From Actinomucor elegans (taxonomy: Eukaryota > Mucoromycota > Mucoromycetes > Mucorales > Mucoraceae): a stretch of DNA of 64,000 bases. The notes under the pieces are model-generated. The model was given only the letters and a program-made list of their open reading frames with translations. It was not told the DNA's origin and did no database searches. Below, in pieces: positions 63,505 to 64,000 of this stretch (the first letter of the stretch is position 1; each line of letters starts with the position of its first letter). Position numbers and translations under genes: made by a program. Location: assembly GCA_026027325.1 (NCBI GenBank), contig JAMSLZ010000019.1:62001-126000 (forward strand). Reading direction: 5' to 3'.

Positions 63505-64000
63505 AAATAATCAAGAAACTATTGGAACTCATGGGTTTGAATAGAAACTGCTCGTTTGGATGCCGTTGTAGATGATGCATATCAGCAGTTTGCTAATCGC
63601 TATGTTGAAGGAGAGATTGTAAACTGTACTTGGGACGATAAGATCGCGTAAAGTATATCACGACACACATAAGGATTAGATCAGAGTGAAACTGATTGTT
63701 GTTTGTATTGAACAGATACAATGCCAAGGTGCTAGAGGTCATTGATGAATCTAAATTGGATCAAGTTGTGAATGAACATGGAAGTACTGAATATTATAAA
63801 GTTCAACTTATCGATGAAAATTCTGAGGGTATTGAAGATGAGGATTGTACCAAAGTAGTACCAGGCGATAGACTCAAGTAAAAGCAAAATATAGATTTGT
63901 AGTTGGTATAAGGCACTCATTGTTTCTCATTTAGACGTGAACGATTTGCATTTTCAAAAAACTTGCTGAAAAAATTTATCAAAGAGTATACTGCAAAAGA
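63022..64000 (+). CDS. WAC-domain (ACF1/BAZ1/Itc1-like) chromatin remodelling subunit, 5' part
   Basis: Cut off at the window edge. Exons 63022-63149, 63291-63466, 63545-63647, 63716-63877 and 63935 onward, in phase. Starts MPLLKRKRFEPVEVPHYDD. The WAC (WSTF/Acf1/cbp146) domain is recognisable: VVWYSPLTKEIFKDYSEYLK, KPIWQCESTGKSNLTYKQAL, then the basic/acidic helical region up to KRERFAFSKNLLKKFIKEYT. Such proteins (Itc1 in yeast, ACF1/BAZ1A in animals) pair with ISWI ATPases and space nucleosomes; the nuclear role follows from the family. A 29-nt A run lies in intron 2 (63474-63502). DDT and PHD regions, if present, lie beyond the window. Confidence 0.92.

Overview
This window reads as nuclear DNA from a filamentous fungus, most likely of the Mucoromycota (Mucorales-like). 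The evidence is AT-rich intergenic DNA, compact genes with roughly 50-bp GT...AG introns (often with a CTAAC/CTAAT branch site), a mitochondrial HSP60, a uS2 (RPS0) ribosomal protein, a WOPR-domain regulator, and genes that many ascomycete yeasts lack (a ZNF277-like zinc-finger protein, a UCHL5/BAP1-type deubiquitinase, an ADCY10-type cyclase). The lineage call is inference; no rRNA or mitochondrial marker is present.

Layout. 1-718 (+): 3' end of a ZNF277-like gene. 5108-7033 (-): coiled-coil protein. 11288-13740 (-): a shrunken AROM with an intact dehydroquinate synthase, a vestige of EPSP synthase and an intact type I dehydroquinase. 17320-22990 (-): 1689-aa soluble (ADCY10-type) adenylyl cyclase in 12 exons, including an 11-nt micro-exon. 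24777-29278 (-): P4-ATPase lipid flippase. 30065-30736 (-): secreted, probably GPI-anchored BIM1-like copper protein. 32344-33298 (+): RPS0. 33426-35103 (+): TRM13 tRNA methyltransferase. 37955-39507 (-): UCH-family deubiquitinase. 42315-43450 (-): SFP1/JAZF1-like zinc-finger regulator, divergent from 43946-45851 (+) HSP60 with heat-shock elements between them. 48067-49841 (+): WOPR (Wor1/Gti1/Ryp1) regulator. 52940-53647 (+): HD-domain cyanamide hydratase-like protein. 56835-57877 (+): homocysteine S-methyltransferase. 58367-61024 (+): SulP/STAS sulfate permease. 63022 to the end (+): WAC-domain (ACF1/Itc1-like) chromatin-remodelling subunit, cut by the window edge. Exon joins given below were worked out by hand so that reading phase is kept throughout.

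About half of the window is gene-poor. Those stretches are not featureless. They hold some thirty degenerate copies, in both orientations, of one short repeat (core close to AGATGCGACATTAAACTG, then a GATCGGT...GATCTATTGATC block). In several places the copies line up head-to-tail about 140-190 bp apart with shared flanking blocks, so the true unit is about 170 bp. I saw no copy inside a gene. The gene-poor stretches also contain eroded reading frames interrupted by stop codons that could each come from a Gln codon, a 42-bp foldback, and many long A or T runs (up to 42 nt).

The genes do not form a pathway cluster; this is ordinary mixed eukaryotic gene order. A few could meet in nutrient sensing or development: a bicarbonate-type cyclase, a WOPR morphogenesis regulator, an SFP1-like growth regulator, sulfate uptake and methionine recycling. 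The two strongest leads are the ~170-bp repeat family and the DHQ synthase/dehydroquinase fusion.
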